Assembly: GCF_022662105.1 (NCBI RefSeq)
Contig: NZ_JAKMCP010000003.1
Coordinates: forward strand, 682,001-746,000
Length of the DNA: 64,000 nucleotides
Direction: 5' to 3'
From: Aestuariivivens sediminis
GTDB lineage: Bacteria > Bacteroidota > Bacteroidia > Flavobacteriales > Flavobacteriaceae
The position numbers and the translations under genes were made by a program. The notes below the pieces were generated by a model that was not told the DNA's origin, made no database searches, and saw only the letters and a program-made list of their open reading frames with translations. Below are positions 9,337 through 17,872 of the stretch, in pieces (the stretch's first letter is position 1; each line of letters begins with the position of its first letter).

Positions 9337-10236
9337 TTAATGTTGTTCTTTACTTCTTGGGTGTGCCTTTAAATGTACTTTCTTTAACTCTGCAATGCTA
9401 TTATGGGTATACACCTGAGTTGCGGCCAAACTGGAATGTCCAAGAAGTTCTTTAACAGCATTTAAATCGGCACCTTGGTTTAATAAATGAGTTGCAAAAG
9501 AGTGCCTTAAAATATGCGGACTCTTTTTTACTTTTGAAGATGCTTTACTAAAATAATTATTTATTATTCTGTAAACAAGTGTTTCATAAATTTTTGCACC
9601 TTTTTTTGTCAAAAACAAACTATCCGAATCCTGGATATTTTCCAAACGACTTCTCTTTACTAAATACATCTCTAAAGTCTTTAATATAGAATCTAATAAC
9701 GGAACAATACGCTCTTTATTCCTCTTGCCTAATACCTTTAATGTTTTACTTTGAAAATTTAAACTGTTGAGCTTTAAATTGACCAATTCAATTCTTCGGA
9801 TGCCTGTTGAATAAAAGAGCTCTACAATCACTCTATCCCTGATACCTTCAAAACTATCGTCAAAAATTATATCGTCAAGGACCTTATCTATTTCTGCCTT
9901 CGAAAATGGTAATTGTACCTTTTTTATTGTCTTTAAGGCTTTGTGTATGGTTAAAGGATTGGTTTTTATTTCTCCAATTTTAAGTTGAAACCTATAGAAC
10001 GTATTCAATGCAGATATTTTTCTATTGATACTGCGATTGGAAATATTTTGTTCTACTAAACTAATAATCCAACTTCTTATTTGAGCATAGTTTACACTAA
10101 CAATATCCATCGAACTGAATTCATCCTTTATAAATCCTGAAAAACTTTCAATATCATTGGTATAAGCCTTTACCGTTAAGGATGAATACTTTTTTTCTAG
10201 TAACAAATAATCTGTAAAAGGTTTTAGAGTATTCAA
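9337..10236 (-). CDS. xerC: Tyrosine recombinase XerC-like
   Basis: Site-specific recombinase, most likely acting with a XerD partner at dif to resolve chromosome dimers. It has 299 residues: an N-terminal SAM-like domain (about 1-85) and a catalytic domain carrying the expected residues (Arg in STGIRRIEL, the HILRHSFATHLL motif, LLGHSSL, and the Tyr in TQVYTH). The frame opens with TTG at 10236. No in-frame ATG lies between it and the upstream stop. It is chromosomal context rather than mobile context: it precedes hpf, as in other flavobacteria. A phage-type integrase is unlikely. Confidence 0.92.
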   Translation of the reverse strand: MNTLKPFTDYLLLEKKYSSLTVKAYTNDIESFSGFIKDEFSSMDIVSVNYAQIRSWIISLVEQNISNRSINRKISALNTFYRFQLKIGEIKTNPLTIHKALKTIKKVQLPFSKAEIDKVLDDIIFDDSFEGIRDRVIVELFYSTGIRRIELVNLKLNSLNFQSKTLKVLGKRNKERIVPLLDSILKTLEMYLVKRSRLENIQDSDSLFLTKKGAKIYETLVYRIINNYFSKASSKVKKSPHILRHSFATHLLNQGADLNAVKELLGHSSLAATQVYTHNSIAELKKVHLKAHPRSKEQH

Positions 10237-10320
10237 TAGTTCTGTGTCATAGATTTGAATTTAAAGTTAGAAAAAACTAAGCTTAAAAACTAATCCTAAA
10301 AATATCCTTCAGTTTAAGGC

Positions 10321-10348
10321 AAAAAAAATCCTGCCATAAGGCAGGATT
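10321..10348 (-). terminator. Intrinsic terminator of rpsU
   Basis: On the minus strand AATCCTGCC and GGCAGGATT form a perfect 9-bp stem with a 4-base loop, followed by eight T's. It lies 20 bases after the rpsU stop, so rpsU is likely a single-gene transcript. Confidence 0.9.
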
Positions 10349-10367
10349 GAATTTTATTAGGAACCCT

Positions 10368-10562
10368 TTAAATTTCTTCGGCGTCCCTTAACTTTTGTAT
10401 ATGTTGCGCTTTTTGAATCTGCGCCCTGCGTTCAACTGAAGGTTTTGTAAATTGTTTACGTTGCTGTAATTGACGTTTCACTCCTGTTCTGTCAAACTTG
10501 CGCTTAAAGCGTTTTAACGCTCTATCTATATTCTCACCTTCTTTAATGGGTATAATTAACAT
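10368..10562 (-). CDS. rpsU: Ribosomal protein bS21
   Basis: Small, very basic 30S protein of 64 residues (MLIIPIKEGENIDRALKRFKRKFDRTG). It is bracketed by its own consensus promoter (10600-10629) and terminator (10321-10348). Unlike its neighbours it has an AGGAGG sequence upstream (10573-10578). In Bacteroidota, published structural and genetic work on Flavobacterium ribosomes shows bS21 helps sequester the 16S anti-Shine-Dalgarno, and rpsU is known there as an SD-bearing exception. The sequence here fits that model of bS21 autoregulation. Confidence 0.97.
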   Translation of the reverse strand: MLIIPIKEGENIDRALKRFKRKFDRTGVKRQLQQRKQFTKPSVERRAQIQKAQHIQKLRDAEEI

Positions 10563-10572
10563 AGTGTCTTAA

Positions 10573-10578
10573 CCTCCT
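10573..10578 (-). promoter_or_regulatory. Strong Shine-Dalgarno of rpsU
   Basis: AGGAGG (extended to AGAGGAGGTT) ends 10 bases before the rpsU ATG and is complementary to the CCUCCU core of the 16S 3' end. Almost no other gene in this window has one. It probably senses ribosomes lacking bS21. Confidence 0.85.
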
Positions 10579-10599
10579 CTCTTTTAGATTTTGTGGGTG

Positions 10600-10629
10600 C
10601 AAATATAATTAATAATTAAAAATGAACAA
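10600..10629 (-). promoter_or_regulatory. Consensus promoter of rpsU
   Basis: On the minus strand TTG (10629-10627), exactly 19 bases, then TATATTTG (10607-10600). This is a full match to the Bacteroidota sigma-ABfr promoter and one of the best in the window. The leader to the ATG would be about 35 bases. Confidence 0.85.
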
Positions 10630-10761
10630 TTAAAATTTTAACAAATATTTTAATTGCCCCATGACGGATTCAAAATAAACGATATTCCCATAAATTTTAT
10701 GCTGCGTAGTCCAGGTCCAATTGAACAAGTTAATAAAATATAACTCTACACCATTGGCCAT
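10630..10761 (-). CDS. Possible 43-residue ORF or gene fragment
   Basis: A minus-strand frame reads MANGVELYFINLFNWTW and on to ...GQLKYLLKF, stop at 10630. The same frame stays open 13 codons further upstream before a TAA. The aromatic-rich, codon-like composition looks more protein-like than the usual spacer, but I recognise no family. It fills the gap between the acyl-CoA dehydrogenase stop (10849) and the rpsU promoter and its end abuts the -33 element. It may be the remnant of a longer gene, a small protein, or chance. The rest of 10762-10848 shows nothing I can identify. Confidence 0.25.
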   Translation of the reverse strand: MANGVELYFINLFNWTWTTQHKIYGNIVYFESVMGQLKYLLKF

Positions 10762-10848
10762 GAAATTAAACGTAATAAGCTCATTGATAGCAGCAAAGCT
10801 TTAAAACAAAAGGTCATTTTAAATCAATAAGTAGGCAACTCATTAAAA

Positions 10849-12015
10849 CTAAGTTGCTGGTTTATATTCCTTCTTGTCTATGACAATCTTGGCTAAAATT
10901 TCCCTCAAAATCTCTGAGGTACCACCTCCAATAGGTCCTAACCTGCTATCTCTCAATAATCGCGCTAATGGGTAATCCTCCATATAACCATAGCCGCCCA
11001 AAAACTGCAGGCATTGATAGATTACTTCATCAGCCATTTTAGTAGATTTTAGCTTTGATATGGTCGCTTCTTTTACTACATATTCGCCTTGATTTAATCG
11101 AGCGGCAACCGAATAATTGTATGTTTTGCATAATTCTATGTCTGCATATAACTCTACCGCCGAATGACGTAAGGCCTGAAACTGATCTATTGTTTTACCA
11201 AACGCCTTCCTCTCAGACATAAATTGCAGGGCATATTCTAAAGCAAATTCTGCTCGGGCATGTGCATTGATTCCCATAACCAAACGCTCCAATGAAAAGT
11301 GTTGTACGATATAACCAAACCCTCTATTTTCCTCTCCTAAAAGATGTGTTGCGGGAATCTTAACATTATCGAATGCAATTTCTCCTGTATCGGAAGCCCG
11401 CCACCCCAGTTTATTTAGTTTAGTGGCCGATAACCCTTTGGTCTCACGGTCGATTATAAACAGACTCATTCCTTTATTTCCTAATTCCGGATTTGTTTTA
11501 GCTGCTACAACAAGATAATCGCTGTAATATCCATTTGTAATAAAGGTCTTAGAACCATTAATAATGTAGTAATCTCCATCCTTAACAGCAGTAGTACGCA
11601 TTCCCGCGACATCGCTTCCACCAAATGGCTCAGTAAGACAAAGACTTCCTATTTTATCACCATTAATACTCGGTACTAAATATTTTTGTTTTAAAGCTTC
11701 ATTTCCCTCTGCATTAAGATGCGTCATAGCCAAATACACGTGCGCCCAGATCGCTGCAGCAAAACCACCGGAATTAATTTTTTGAAGTTCTTCTAAAAGA
11801 ATAACAGTGTAGAACAAATCTAGATTTAGACCTCCATAGGCTTCCGGATAATTAATTCCAAAATAACCCATTTGGCCAAATTTCTTCCATATGAATCGTT
11901 CTATAGTTCCGGTCTTTTCCCACTTTTCAATATGGGGTACAACTTCTTTTTTTAAGAAATCCTGAAGGCTTTTTCTAAAAAGATTATGCTCTTCAGTAAA
12001 GTATATACTATTCAT
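10849..12015 (-). CDS. Acyl-CoA dehydrogenase
   Basis: FAD-dependent enzyme that introduces the first double bond in acyl-CoA oxidation. Its 388 residues have the family layout: an N-terminal helical domain, a central beta domain with the CLTEPFGGSD flavin/substrate motif and FITNG, and a C-terminal helical domain with ERLVM, AFGKTIDQFQALRH and the LGGYGYMEDYPLARLLRD stretch. GTSEILREI is near the end. Its ATG overlaps the stop of the helix-hairpin-helix gene by 4 bases, so the two are translationally coupled. Chain-length specificity (fatty acid or branched-chain) cannot be decided from sequence alone. Confidence 0.93.
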   Translation of the reverse strand: MNSIYFTEEHNLFRKSLQDFLKKEVVPHIEKWEKTGTIERFIWKKFGQMGYFGINYPEAYGGLNLDLFYTVILLEELQKINSGGFAAAIWAHVYLAMTHLNAEGNEALKQKYLVPSINGDKIGSLCLTEPFGGSDVAGMRTTAVKDGDYYIINGSKTFITNGYYSDYLVVAAKTNPELGNKGMSLFIIDRETKGLSATKLNKLGWRASDTGEIAFDNVKIPATHLLGEENRGFGYIVQHFSLERLVMGINAHARAEFALEYALQFMSERKAFGKTIDQFQALRHSAVELYADIELCKTYNYSVAARLNQGEYVVKEATISKLKSTKMADEVIYQCLQFLGGYGYMEDYPLARLLRDSRLGPIGGGTSEILREILAKIVIDKKEYKPAT

Positions 12016-12890
12016 CTATTTTCTTTTTCGAGCGACAAATATAATTTAATTATCTCTAATTTATTTATTGGAAAGCCCTTAACTTTTTTCAATTCCTCTA
12101 GGTCTGTAAATCCGTCTCGTAACGTCCGTTCCTCTATAATTGATGAGGCTACATCATAGTCGATATGTTGAATGGTAACCAATTCTTCTATGGTTGCTGT
12201 ATTTAAATCTATTTTTTGAACAGGTCTCGGCGTTTTAACCGCAAAATCATTTGTAATCCTTTTAATAACTTCTGGAGACAGACCATAAATGTCCCTTAAC
12301 TGGACATCTGCTATAAATCCTCCAACAAATTTATTCCTGTATTTGATAATGCGTTGTGAAAGTACTTCTCCCACTCCGATTACCTTCTGTAATTGTTGAG
12401 CTGTTGCCGTATTTAAATCCAGCTTTTGTGATACCGTTTTGGGTTTGGCATTAAGATCATAACGATGAGCTGACAACCGCGGGCTTTTCACCCCATCTGG
12501 AAATTTAAAATAAGGTGAAATAAGCGCAAGCAAGGAATCTGATACTTTGGTGACTTCTTGAAATTGTTTGGCAGAATTAATCCATTGATTTTGCTCTCTA
12601 TAGGCCAACAGACGATCAATTTCCTCATTACTCATTCCTAAAACAGAGCCTTTATAATCAGAGATAAAATTAGGGTTGAATGGAAATATTTTAGTTTTTT
12701 GAAACGCAATTTCAATTTGTCGTAATGAATCAATTTCCTTTGAATACAGCGTATAGGCCTCCTGATTATAAGGCACTTTTTCTGAAGAAAAATCAAAAAG
12801 TAAATAACTTATTTGAAGGACCACAATAATGAAAACCAATAAAAAAATCCCATGTCGCTGTTGTTTGGTAAACAGAAAATGGGATTTCAT
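12012..12890 (-). CDS. Helix-hairpin-helix domain protein, membrane anchored
   Basis: The 292-residue protein has one N-terminal transmembrane segment (about residues 13-31, GIFLLVFIIVVLQISYLL) and three helix-hairpin-helix units at about 80-130, 155-215 and 225-290. Two of them begin with the ComEA-like DLNTAT motif. ComEA proteins bind DNA in natural transformation, but no other competence gene is adjacent, so a DNA-binding role in the periplasm is inference. It lies 23 bases downstream of the symporter gene and overlaps the acyl-CoA dehydrogenase by 4 bases. Confidence 0.85.
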   Translation of the reverse strand: MKSHFLFTKQQRHGIFLLVFIIVVLQISYLLFDFSSEKVPYNQEAYTLYSKEIDSLRQIEIAFQKTKIFPFNPNFISDYKGSVLGMSNEEIDRLLAYREQNQWINSAKQFQEVTKVSDSLLALISPYFKFPDGVKSPRLSAHRYDLNAKPKTVSQKLDLNTATAQQLQKVIGVGEVLSQRIIKYRNKFVGGFIADVQLRDIYGLSPEVIKRITNDFAVKTPRPVQKIDLNTATIEELVTIQHIDYDVASSIIEERTLRDGFTDLEELKKVKGFPINKLEIIKLYLSLEKENR

Positions 12891-12913
12891 ATTTATAATG
12901 TTTTACAAATTAA

Positions 12914-14653
12914 TTAACCATTCAAAGCCTCTCTCTTCATTTTAATGGCATCGACATAGCGCTTAAGTTGTTTTTTCACCACGGGCATTAACAAATATAA
13001 TCCTACCATATTAGGGAACACCATAGCAAAAATCATGGCATCTGAAAAATCCCAAATGGATTTCATACTTGCAGCGGCCCCTATAACTACGAAGGTTAAA
13101 AATAAAATCTTATAGGTTAGGTCAGCTTTTTTACCTCTTCCAAAAAGAAATTTCCATGATTGAAGTCCGTAATACGACCAAGAAATCATCGTTGAAATGG
13201 CAAACAGGAACACCGCTATGGTTAAGAAAATTTTTGAGTAGGGTATATATTCATGAAATGCAATGGATGTAATTCCTGCACCTTCGTAGGCCACACCGTC
13301 AATAAAGACAGAACCAGAGCCATCTCCACCATATTCAAAAAAGCCCCCAAAGTTAAAAATAACAATTACTAAAGCGGTCATCGTGCAAATAACAACGGTA
13401 TCGATAAATGGCTCTAATAAGGCAACCAACCCTTCACTAGCTGAGTATTTAGTTTTTACTGCGGAGTGAGCTATTGAAGCTGAACCAGCACCTGCTTCGT
13501 TAGAAAAAGCCGCACGTTTAAATCCTACCAAAAGAACTCCTATAACACCACCCACTCCAATAGCTTTGGGATTGAATGCTTCATTTACAATTAAGGCAAT
13601 AGCATCGTCAAGTAATGAGAAATTACTAAAAATGATATACAGACAACATATAATATACAGGACTGCCATGAAAGGCACTATTTTTTCAGTTACTGAAGCA
13701 ATCCTTTTGATTCCACCAATAATTATTATACCCACTAAAAACGCAATAACCAAACCTATTACAGTACCAGCCATAGTACTTTCAAGACCTAAAAGCTCCT
13801 TAACAACAATTGTTGCCTGATTGGATTGCGCCGCATTACCACCACCAAAAGAACCTCCAATACAAAAAATGGCAAACAGCACTGCTGCAATTTTACCCAA
13901 TGTTTTAAATCCTTTTTCCTTAAGTCCTTTGGTTAAATAATACATGGGTCCACCATAAACAGTACCATCTTCACCAACGTCTCTGTAATGAACCCCTAAG
14001 GTACACTCGACAAATTTAGTTGACATTCCAAGGAGTCCACAAATTATCATCCAAAAGGTAGCTCCAGGTCCTCCCAAGGCGATAGCCAAGGCCACACCCG
14101 CAATATTTCCATTCCCTACGGTTCCAGATACAGCGGTTGCCAATGCCTGAAAGTGAGAAACCTCACCATGGGAACTTTCATCCCTAATAGTCTCCTTAAT
14201 ATCACCATCTATCTCGAGATCACTGTGCAGGCTCTCTATATTCTCTATATGTTCCTCAATATCATCTACCTTGTTAATATCCTGACCTTGAGCAATACCG
14301 TCCTCACCATACAGAATTTTTGCTCCATGCTTCTCTATATCCTCATATTTTCCTCTTACTACATTTATGGCAGTCCAAAAATGTCTAAAATTGGGGAATT
14401 TAAAATAGAGTGTAAAAAACGCCGCACTAAAAACCAACAGCAGTAAAACAAATGGTATATAAATCTGGATCTTCTGTCCGTCAACAATTAATTCGTGTTG
14501 GTAAATAGGGAAAAAAATAACATTTGAAAAAAAATCTGAAATTGGTTTAAAAGCTTCATCTATTCGTTGATCTATACCTTTGTTGACTGTTTCCTGGGCA
14601 AATGTAAGTATCGGCAAAATGATTGCTATAATAGGCAGAAGAAATTTTTTCAT
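12914..14653 (-). CDS. Alanine/glycine:cation symporter (AGCS family)
   Basis: Inner-membrane Na+-coupled amino acid transporter. Its 579 residues exceed the roughly 450-500 of the family. The N-terminus has a signal-like segment (LLPIIAIILPILTFA) and a hydrophilic insertion at about residues 105-165 (EKHGAKILYGEDGIAQGQDINKVDD and on), rich in acidic residues and placed inside an otherwise membranous region. Family motifs follow, such as ATAVSGTVGNGNIAGVALA, GGPMYYL and RAAFSNEAGAGSA. The acidic insert is the odd feature; long AGCS members are common in Bacteroidota. The substrate is probably alanine or glycine. Confidence 0.93.
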   Translation of the reverse strand: MKKFLLPIIAIILPILTFAQETVNKGIDQRIDEAFKPISDFFSNVIFFPIYQHELIVDGQKIQIYIPFVLLLLVFSAAFFTLYFKFPNFRHFWTAINVVRGKYEDIEKHGAKILYGEDGIAQGQDINKVDDIEEHIENIESLHSDLEIDGDIKETIRDESSHGEVSHFQALATAVSGTVGNGNIAGVALAIALGGPGATFWMIICGLLGMSTKFVECTLGVHYRDVGEDGTVYGGPMYYLTKGLKEKGFKTLGKIAAVLFAIFCIGGSFGGGNAAQSNQATIVVKELLGLESTMAGTVIGLVIAFLVGIIIIGGIKRIASVTEKIVPFMAVLYIICCLYIIFSNFSLLDDAIALIVNEAFNPKAIGVGGVIGVLLVGFKRAAFSNEAGAGSASIAHSAVKTKYSASEGLVALLEPFIDTVVICTMTALVIVIFNFGGFFEYGGDGSGSVFIDGVAYEGAGITSIAFHEYIPYSKIFLTIAVFLFAISTMISWSYYGLQSWKFLFGRGKKADLTYKILFLTFVVIGAAASMKSIWDFSDAMIFAMVFPNMVGLYLLMPVVKKQLKRYVDAIKMKREALNG

Positions 14654-14750
14654 GTAGAATTAAAATTAGTTAGCTGATAATTTTTTAAAAGCCAGCAAGA
14701 TGCTAAAAATTATTGATTATATAAAACATAAGCTGTTAAAATAAAAAATG

Positions 14751-15773
14751 CTAATCTATATCATAAGTAGAATTTAAGGCTTCTATTTGCTCTGGACGAC
14801 CTAAAACAATAATTTTAGAATTTATCGCTAACTCTAATTCTGCTTCAGGATTAACAATATATTCCCCATTTTCATCCTTGTACCCTATAACGGTACAACC
14901 GGTTTTTTTCCTCAAATCCAAATCCTTAATGGTTTTAACGGATTTACCAGAGTATAATTTTTCCACTGCCACTTCTTCTATATTGATATTATTTTTACCC
15001 ACTATAGAAAGGTTGTCTATAAACTCCATCAAACCGGGAACCACCACCAGGGAGGCCATATGACTACCTCCTATGTTATCGGGCAGTATCACATTATTGG
15101 CTCCGGCAAACTTAAGTTTATCATAAGACGATTCATTTGAAGCACGACTTATTATATTAATAGTCTTATTTATTTGTCTTGTGGATAACACAACAAATAA
15201 ATTATCTGCATCATTAGGGAGGGCCGAAATAAAATTTGAAGCCCGATCAATACCAGCACGAATCAATACCTCATCTTCATTGGCATTTCCAATAATATAG
15301 GGTACATTATCCATCTGTAATCGCTCTTCCATATCTCTATTTTTCTCGATAACCACAAATGCCTTTTTATGTGCCATTAATTTTTTAACCGCCTGTTTAC
15401 CATTTCGCCCATAACCGCAAACCACAACATGGTTTTTAAAGCCATCTATTTTTTTTTGCATCTTCTTAAGTTTTAATTCTTCAATATCATTTTTACTTAA
15501 AATATATTCTGTGATCACTGATAAAGCATACCCGACAATAACCACACTTGCCAATATTAAAAATATTGTAAATATTTTAGATTCCTGATCCAGTGGGACC
15601 ACTTCACCAAATCCAACTGTGGTCATGGTAATTACCGTCATATAAAGGGCATCGATCCAAGAGTAGTTAGATATCATCATAAATCCTATGATGCCAATTA
15701 ACATAATCAATACCAATAAAAATAAAGCTGTATATATTTTGGTCCTAAAAAAACGTATTAATGGATTTGTCAT
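14751..15773 (-). CDS. Two-TM potassium channel with RCK (TrkA-N/TrkA-C) domain
   Basis: The 340-residue protein has two transmembrane helices (about 14-35 and 66-90) flanking a pore loop with the filter TVGFGE at 52-57. A cytoplasmic RCK domain with a nucleotide-binding motif (VVVCGYGRNGKQ, about 116-127) and a TrkA-C domain follow. This is the MthK-like/VIC prokaryotic channel layout, gating K+ flux in response to a ligand such as Ca2+ or nucleotide. It ends 5 bases from the PspC gene upstream on the same strand, suggesting an operon. Confidence 0.93.
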   Translation of the reverse strand: MTNPLIRFFRTKIYTALFLLVLIMLIGIIGFMMISNYSWIDALYMTVITMTTVGFGEVVPLDQESKIFTIFLILASVVIVGYALSVITEYILSKNDIEELKLKKMQKKIDGFKNHVVVCGYGRNGKQAVKKLMAHKKAFVVIEKNRDMEERLQMDNVPYIIGNANEDEVLIRAGIDRASNFISALPNDADNLFVVLSTRQINKTINIISRASNESSYDKLKFAGANNVILPDNIGGSHMASLVVVPGLMEFIDNLSIVGKNNINIEEVAVEKLYSGKSVKTIKDLDLRKKTGCTVIGYKDENGEYIVNPEAELELAINSKIIVLGRPEQIEALNSTYDID

Positions 15774-15777
15774 AGAA

Positions 15778-16002
15778 TTATAAATCGAATACTGATGAAC
15801 GCTTGGTATAAATTAAATCTTTGATTCGTATCCAAAAAGCCAAAAATAAATATAATGCAAACCCAAAACCCAGCGTAACAAATGTTAGATACATAAATGA
15901 GGTTCTTACTACTTTAGCCCTGATACCCAAGCGATCTGCAATACGCTGGCATACATAATATCCGTGTTTTTGAAAAAACAATACTGGTCGGTAAATATTC
16001 AT
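15778..16002 (-). CDS. PspC domain protein
   Basis: A 74-residue protein with one hydrophobic segment (about 38-60, SFMYLTFVTLGFGFALYLFLAFWI) after a PspC-type N-terminus with RIADRLGIRAKVVR. PspC proteins act in envelope-stress signalling, but here it stands only with a K+ channel, so its role is uncertain. It lies 4 bases upstream of the channel gene and is probably co-expressed with it. Confidence 0.85.
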   Translation of the reverse strand: MNIYRPVLFFQKHGYYVCQRIADRLGIRAKVVRTSFMYLTFVTLGFGFALYLFLAFWIRIKDLIYTKRSSVFDL

Positions 16003-16115
16003 GCTGCAATTTAATACTTCCTTTTCTAGTTTAAAAGTTTCTTAACGAAGAAGTTATTAGTTTAAATTTAAGGACTACCTTAAACTAATCCAATAATTCT
16101 TTTTGTCTATTTCGA

Positions 16116-17387
16116 TCAACGGCATAATAGCTTACTTCCAATTGCACATTGCAAACATTTATGTTTATCACAATATTCCGTTTTTAACTGAATTAAGGCT
16201 TGGGAATGTAACGCCGATTTTGACAAAGGTTTTAAATTATTAAAAGCATTAACAATACCATTGGTTTCAGATTCTATGTTTGAGATAATATATAAAACTT
16301 CATGTTCAACCGGTTCTCCTTTATGTTTTGCATAACAAAATTTTAAAGGTAAGATGGTATTTATTAAAAGTAAATGGATGAATGCCTTCGAAACAAATTT
16401 GACAGATGCCTTAGATTCCTTAAAAAAGGTATAATGGTTTTCCCAAAATGAGGTTGTAGAAACTTTAAACAACTCATAATAAGCCTCAAGGGTCTGAGCG
16501 TCCATAATCTTAGAAAACAAATTTTGATGCTTATGGTATAAACTAGACAATTGCGAAAGCCTGATAGTCGGGAAATTTATGGGTCGCAACCTAAAAAACT
16601 GTACTGGCATTATATTGATATTATCTAATGCAAATTTTTGTTTAAGAAATTGATAATCCAAAACTAAGTTTTTATAGTATCCATTTTCATGAGTATCCTC
16701 CAATAATCCAGATTGTCCAAAAAATAGGGCCTCCAGCATTTGTAAATTAGATTGTGTTTTTCTTACTATCGAAAAAGGAGTGGCATTTGCCATACTTAAA
16801 AATGCCTCACCGTTGATATTCAAACCAAAATTCTTTGTCAACATCTTAAATAAGACCTCTTCCCAGTCATTCTTTAAATCTCTCAATAAAAACCGAATAG
16901 CTTCAGACTTTCTCTCCAGGCGTTCCAAATACAGACGCTCTAACCAATTATCAATCAATAAATCACTTATATCCGAAAAATTACTTTCACAATTAATCCA
17001 ATGATTCCTTTTTGAATACAGTTCCTCGTAATTAGTCAAAATATTTTTTGGAATATAATCTTTTAGAACTATTGTAGGCAGAACCGAATTATCACTTCTA
17101 AAAACATCGGTATCATGTTCCCAAACCACATGTAAAATTACATTATCATAACTTTTGTCCTTTTCATGACTATGAAAATACCAGTCGGATGACTTAAGAT
17201 GGATTTCAACATTGCCAATCCAAAGTTGCTCCCCAATCTGCAGTTGGGCATTAAAAAAATCAGGACCAGCATTATGGTTAGTTTGACCGGCAGATCGTAT
17301 TATAATAGACTCCCCTTCAGCAGTTTTTAAAGTGGAAGATCCGAATTTTTTATACTTCCATAAGTAATGTAAAAAATCTTCTTTCAT
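16116..17387 (-). CDS. DUF2851 family protein
   Basis: A 423-residue soluble protein of a family conserved in Bacteroidota and of unknown function. Visible hallmarks are the N-terminal FLHYLWKY, DFFNAQLQIGEQLWIGNVEIHLKSSDW, the HxHEKDKSYDNVILHVVW stretch (acidic and His residues that resemble a nuclease-like core), and a C-terminal cysteine cluster CDKHKCLQCAIG...C. The Cys cluster suggests metal binding. I infer nothing more specific. It stands alone, divergent from the DUF2721 gene. Confidence 0.85.
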   Translation of the reverse strand: MKEDFLHYLWKYKKFGSSTLKTAEGESIIIRSAGQTNHNAGPDFFNAQLQIGEQLWIGNVEIHLKSSDWYFHSHEKDKSYDNVILHVVWEHDTDVFRSDNSVLPTIVLKDYIPKNILTNYEELYSKRNHWINCESNFSDISDLLIDNWLERLYLERLERKSEAIRFLLRDLKNDWEEVLFKMLTKNFGLNINGEAFLSMANATPFSIVRKTQSNLQMLEALFFGQSGLLEDTHENGYYKNLVLDYQFLKQKFALDNINIMPVQFFRLRPINFPTIRLSQLSSLYHKHQNLFSKIMDAQTLEAYYELFKVSTTSFWENHYTFFKESKASVKFVSKAFIHLLLINTILPLKFCYAKHKGEPVEHEVLYIISNIESETNGIVNAFNNLKPLSKSALHSQALIQLKTEYCDKHKCLQCAIGSKLLCR

Positions 17388-17453
17388 GATGGAAAGATAA
17401 AACCTACAAATAAAAGTACCAAATCTAAAACGCCCTTTATTTTATAATATCAA

Positions 17454-17461
17454 TACATTTG
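17454..17461 (+). promoter_or_regulatory. Probable -7 element for the DUF2721 gene
   Basis: TACATTTG matches TAnnTTTG 15 bases before the ATG at 17477. No TTG is seen at the expected upstream distance, so only the -7 box is supported. Confidence 0.45.
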
Positions 17462-17476
17462 TAAAAATTTATTTTC

Positions 17477-17872
17477 ATGGAACAGCTCACCTTAACCACC
17501 CCAGCATTACTTTTTTCAGCAATATCATTAATTATGTTAGCCTATACAAACAGGTTTTTAGCTTATGCCAATGTAATTAGAAATTTACATGACAAGTATA
17601 TTCAAAAAAAGGATTCTGTATTGATTGCCCAGATTCAAAACATTAAACGTCGTCTATACTTAACCCGCTCAATGCAGATTTTTGGCATAACCAGTCTATT
17701 GTTTTGTGTGCTAACCATGTTTTTAATTTACATACAGCAACACACTATTGCCATTTGGGTATTTGGTTTTGCCTTACTCCTGTTAATTCTTTCCCTTACC
17801 CTTTTAATTATTGAAATACAAATTTCTGTAAAAGCATTAGAACATCATATAAGCGATATTGAAAACAACTAG
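17477..17872 (+). CDS. DUF2721 family membrane protein
   Basis: A 131-residue membrane protein with three hydrophobic segments (about 8-25, 68-88 and 92-113). The central RNLHDKYIQKKD and IKRRLYLTRS stretches lie in a soluble loop. The family is widespread and has no known function. It is divergent from the DUF2851 gene and its last four bases overlap the convergent valS gene. Confidence 0.85.
   Translation: MEQLTLTTPALLFSAISLIMLAYTNRFLAYANVIRNLHDKYIQKKDSVLIAQIQNIKRRLYLTRSMQIFGITSLLFCVLTMFLIYIQQHTIAIWVFGFALLLLILSLTLLIIEIQISVKALEHHISDIENN

Noticed and set aside
9337-10236. Considered a phage or transposon integrase
   Set aside because: The tyrosine recombinase sits in a conserved core block with hpf, tRNAs and tuf, with no repeats, attachment sites or cargo around it, so chromosomal XerC is the better reading.
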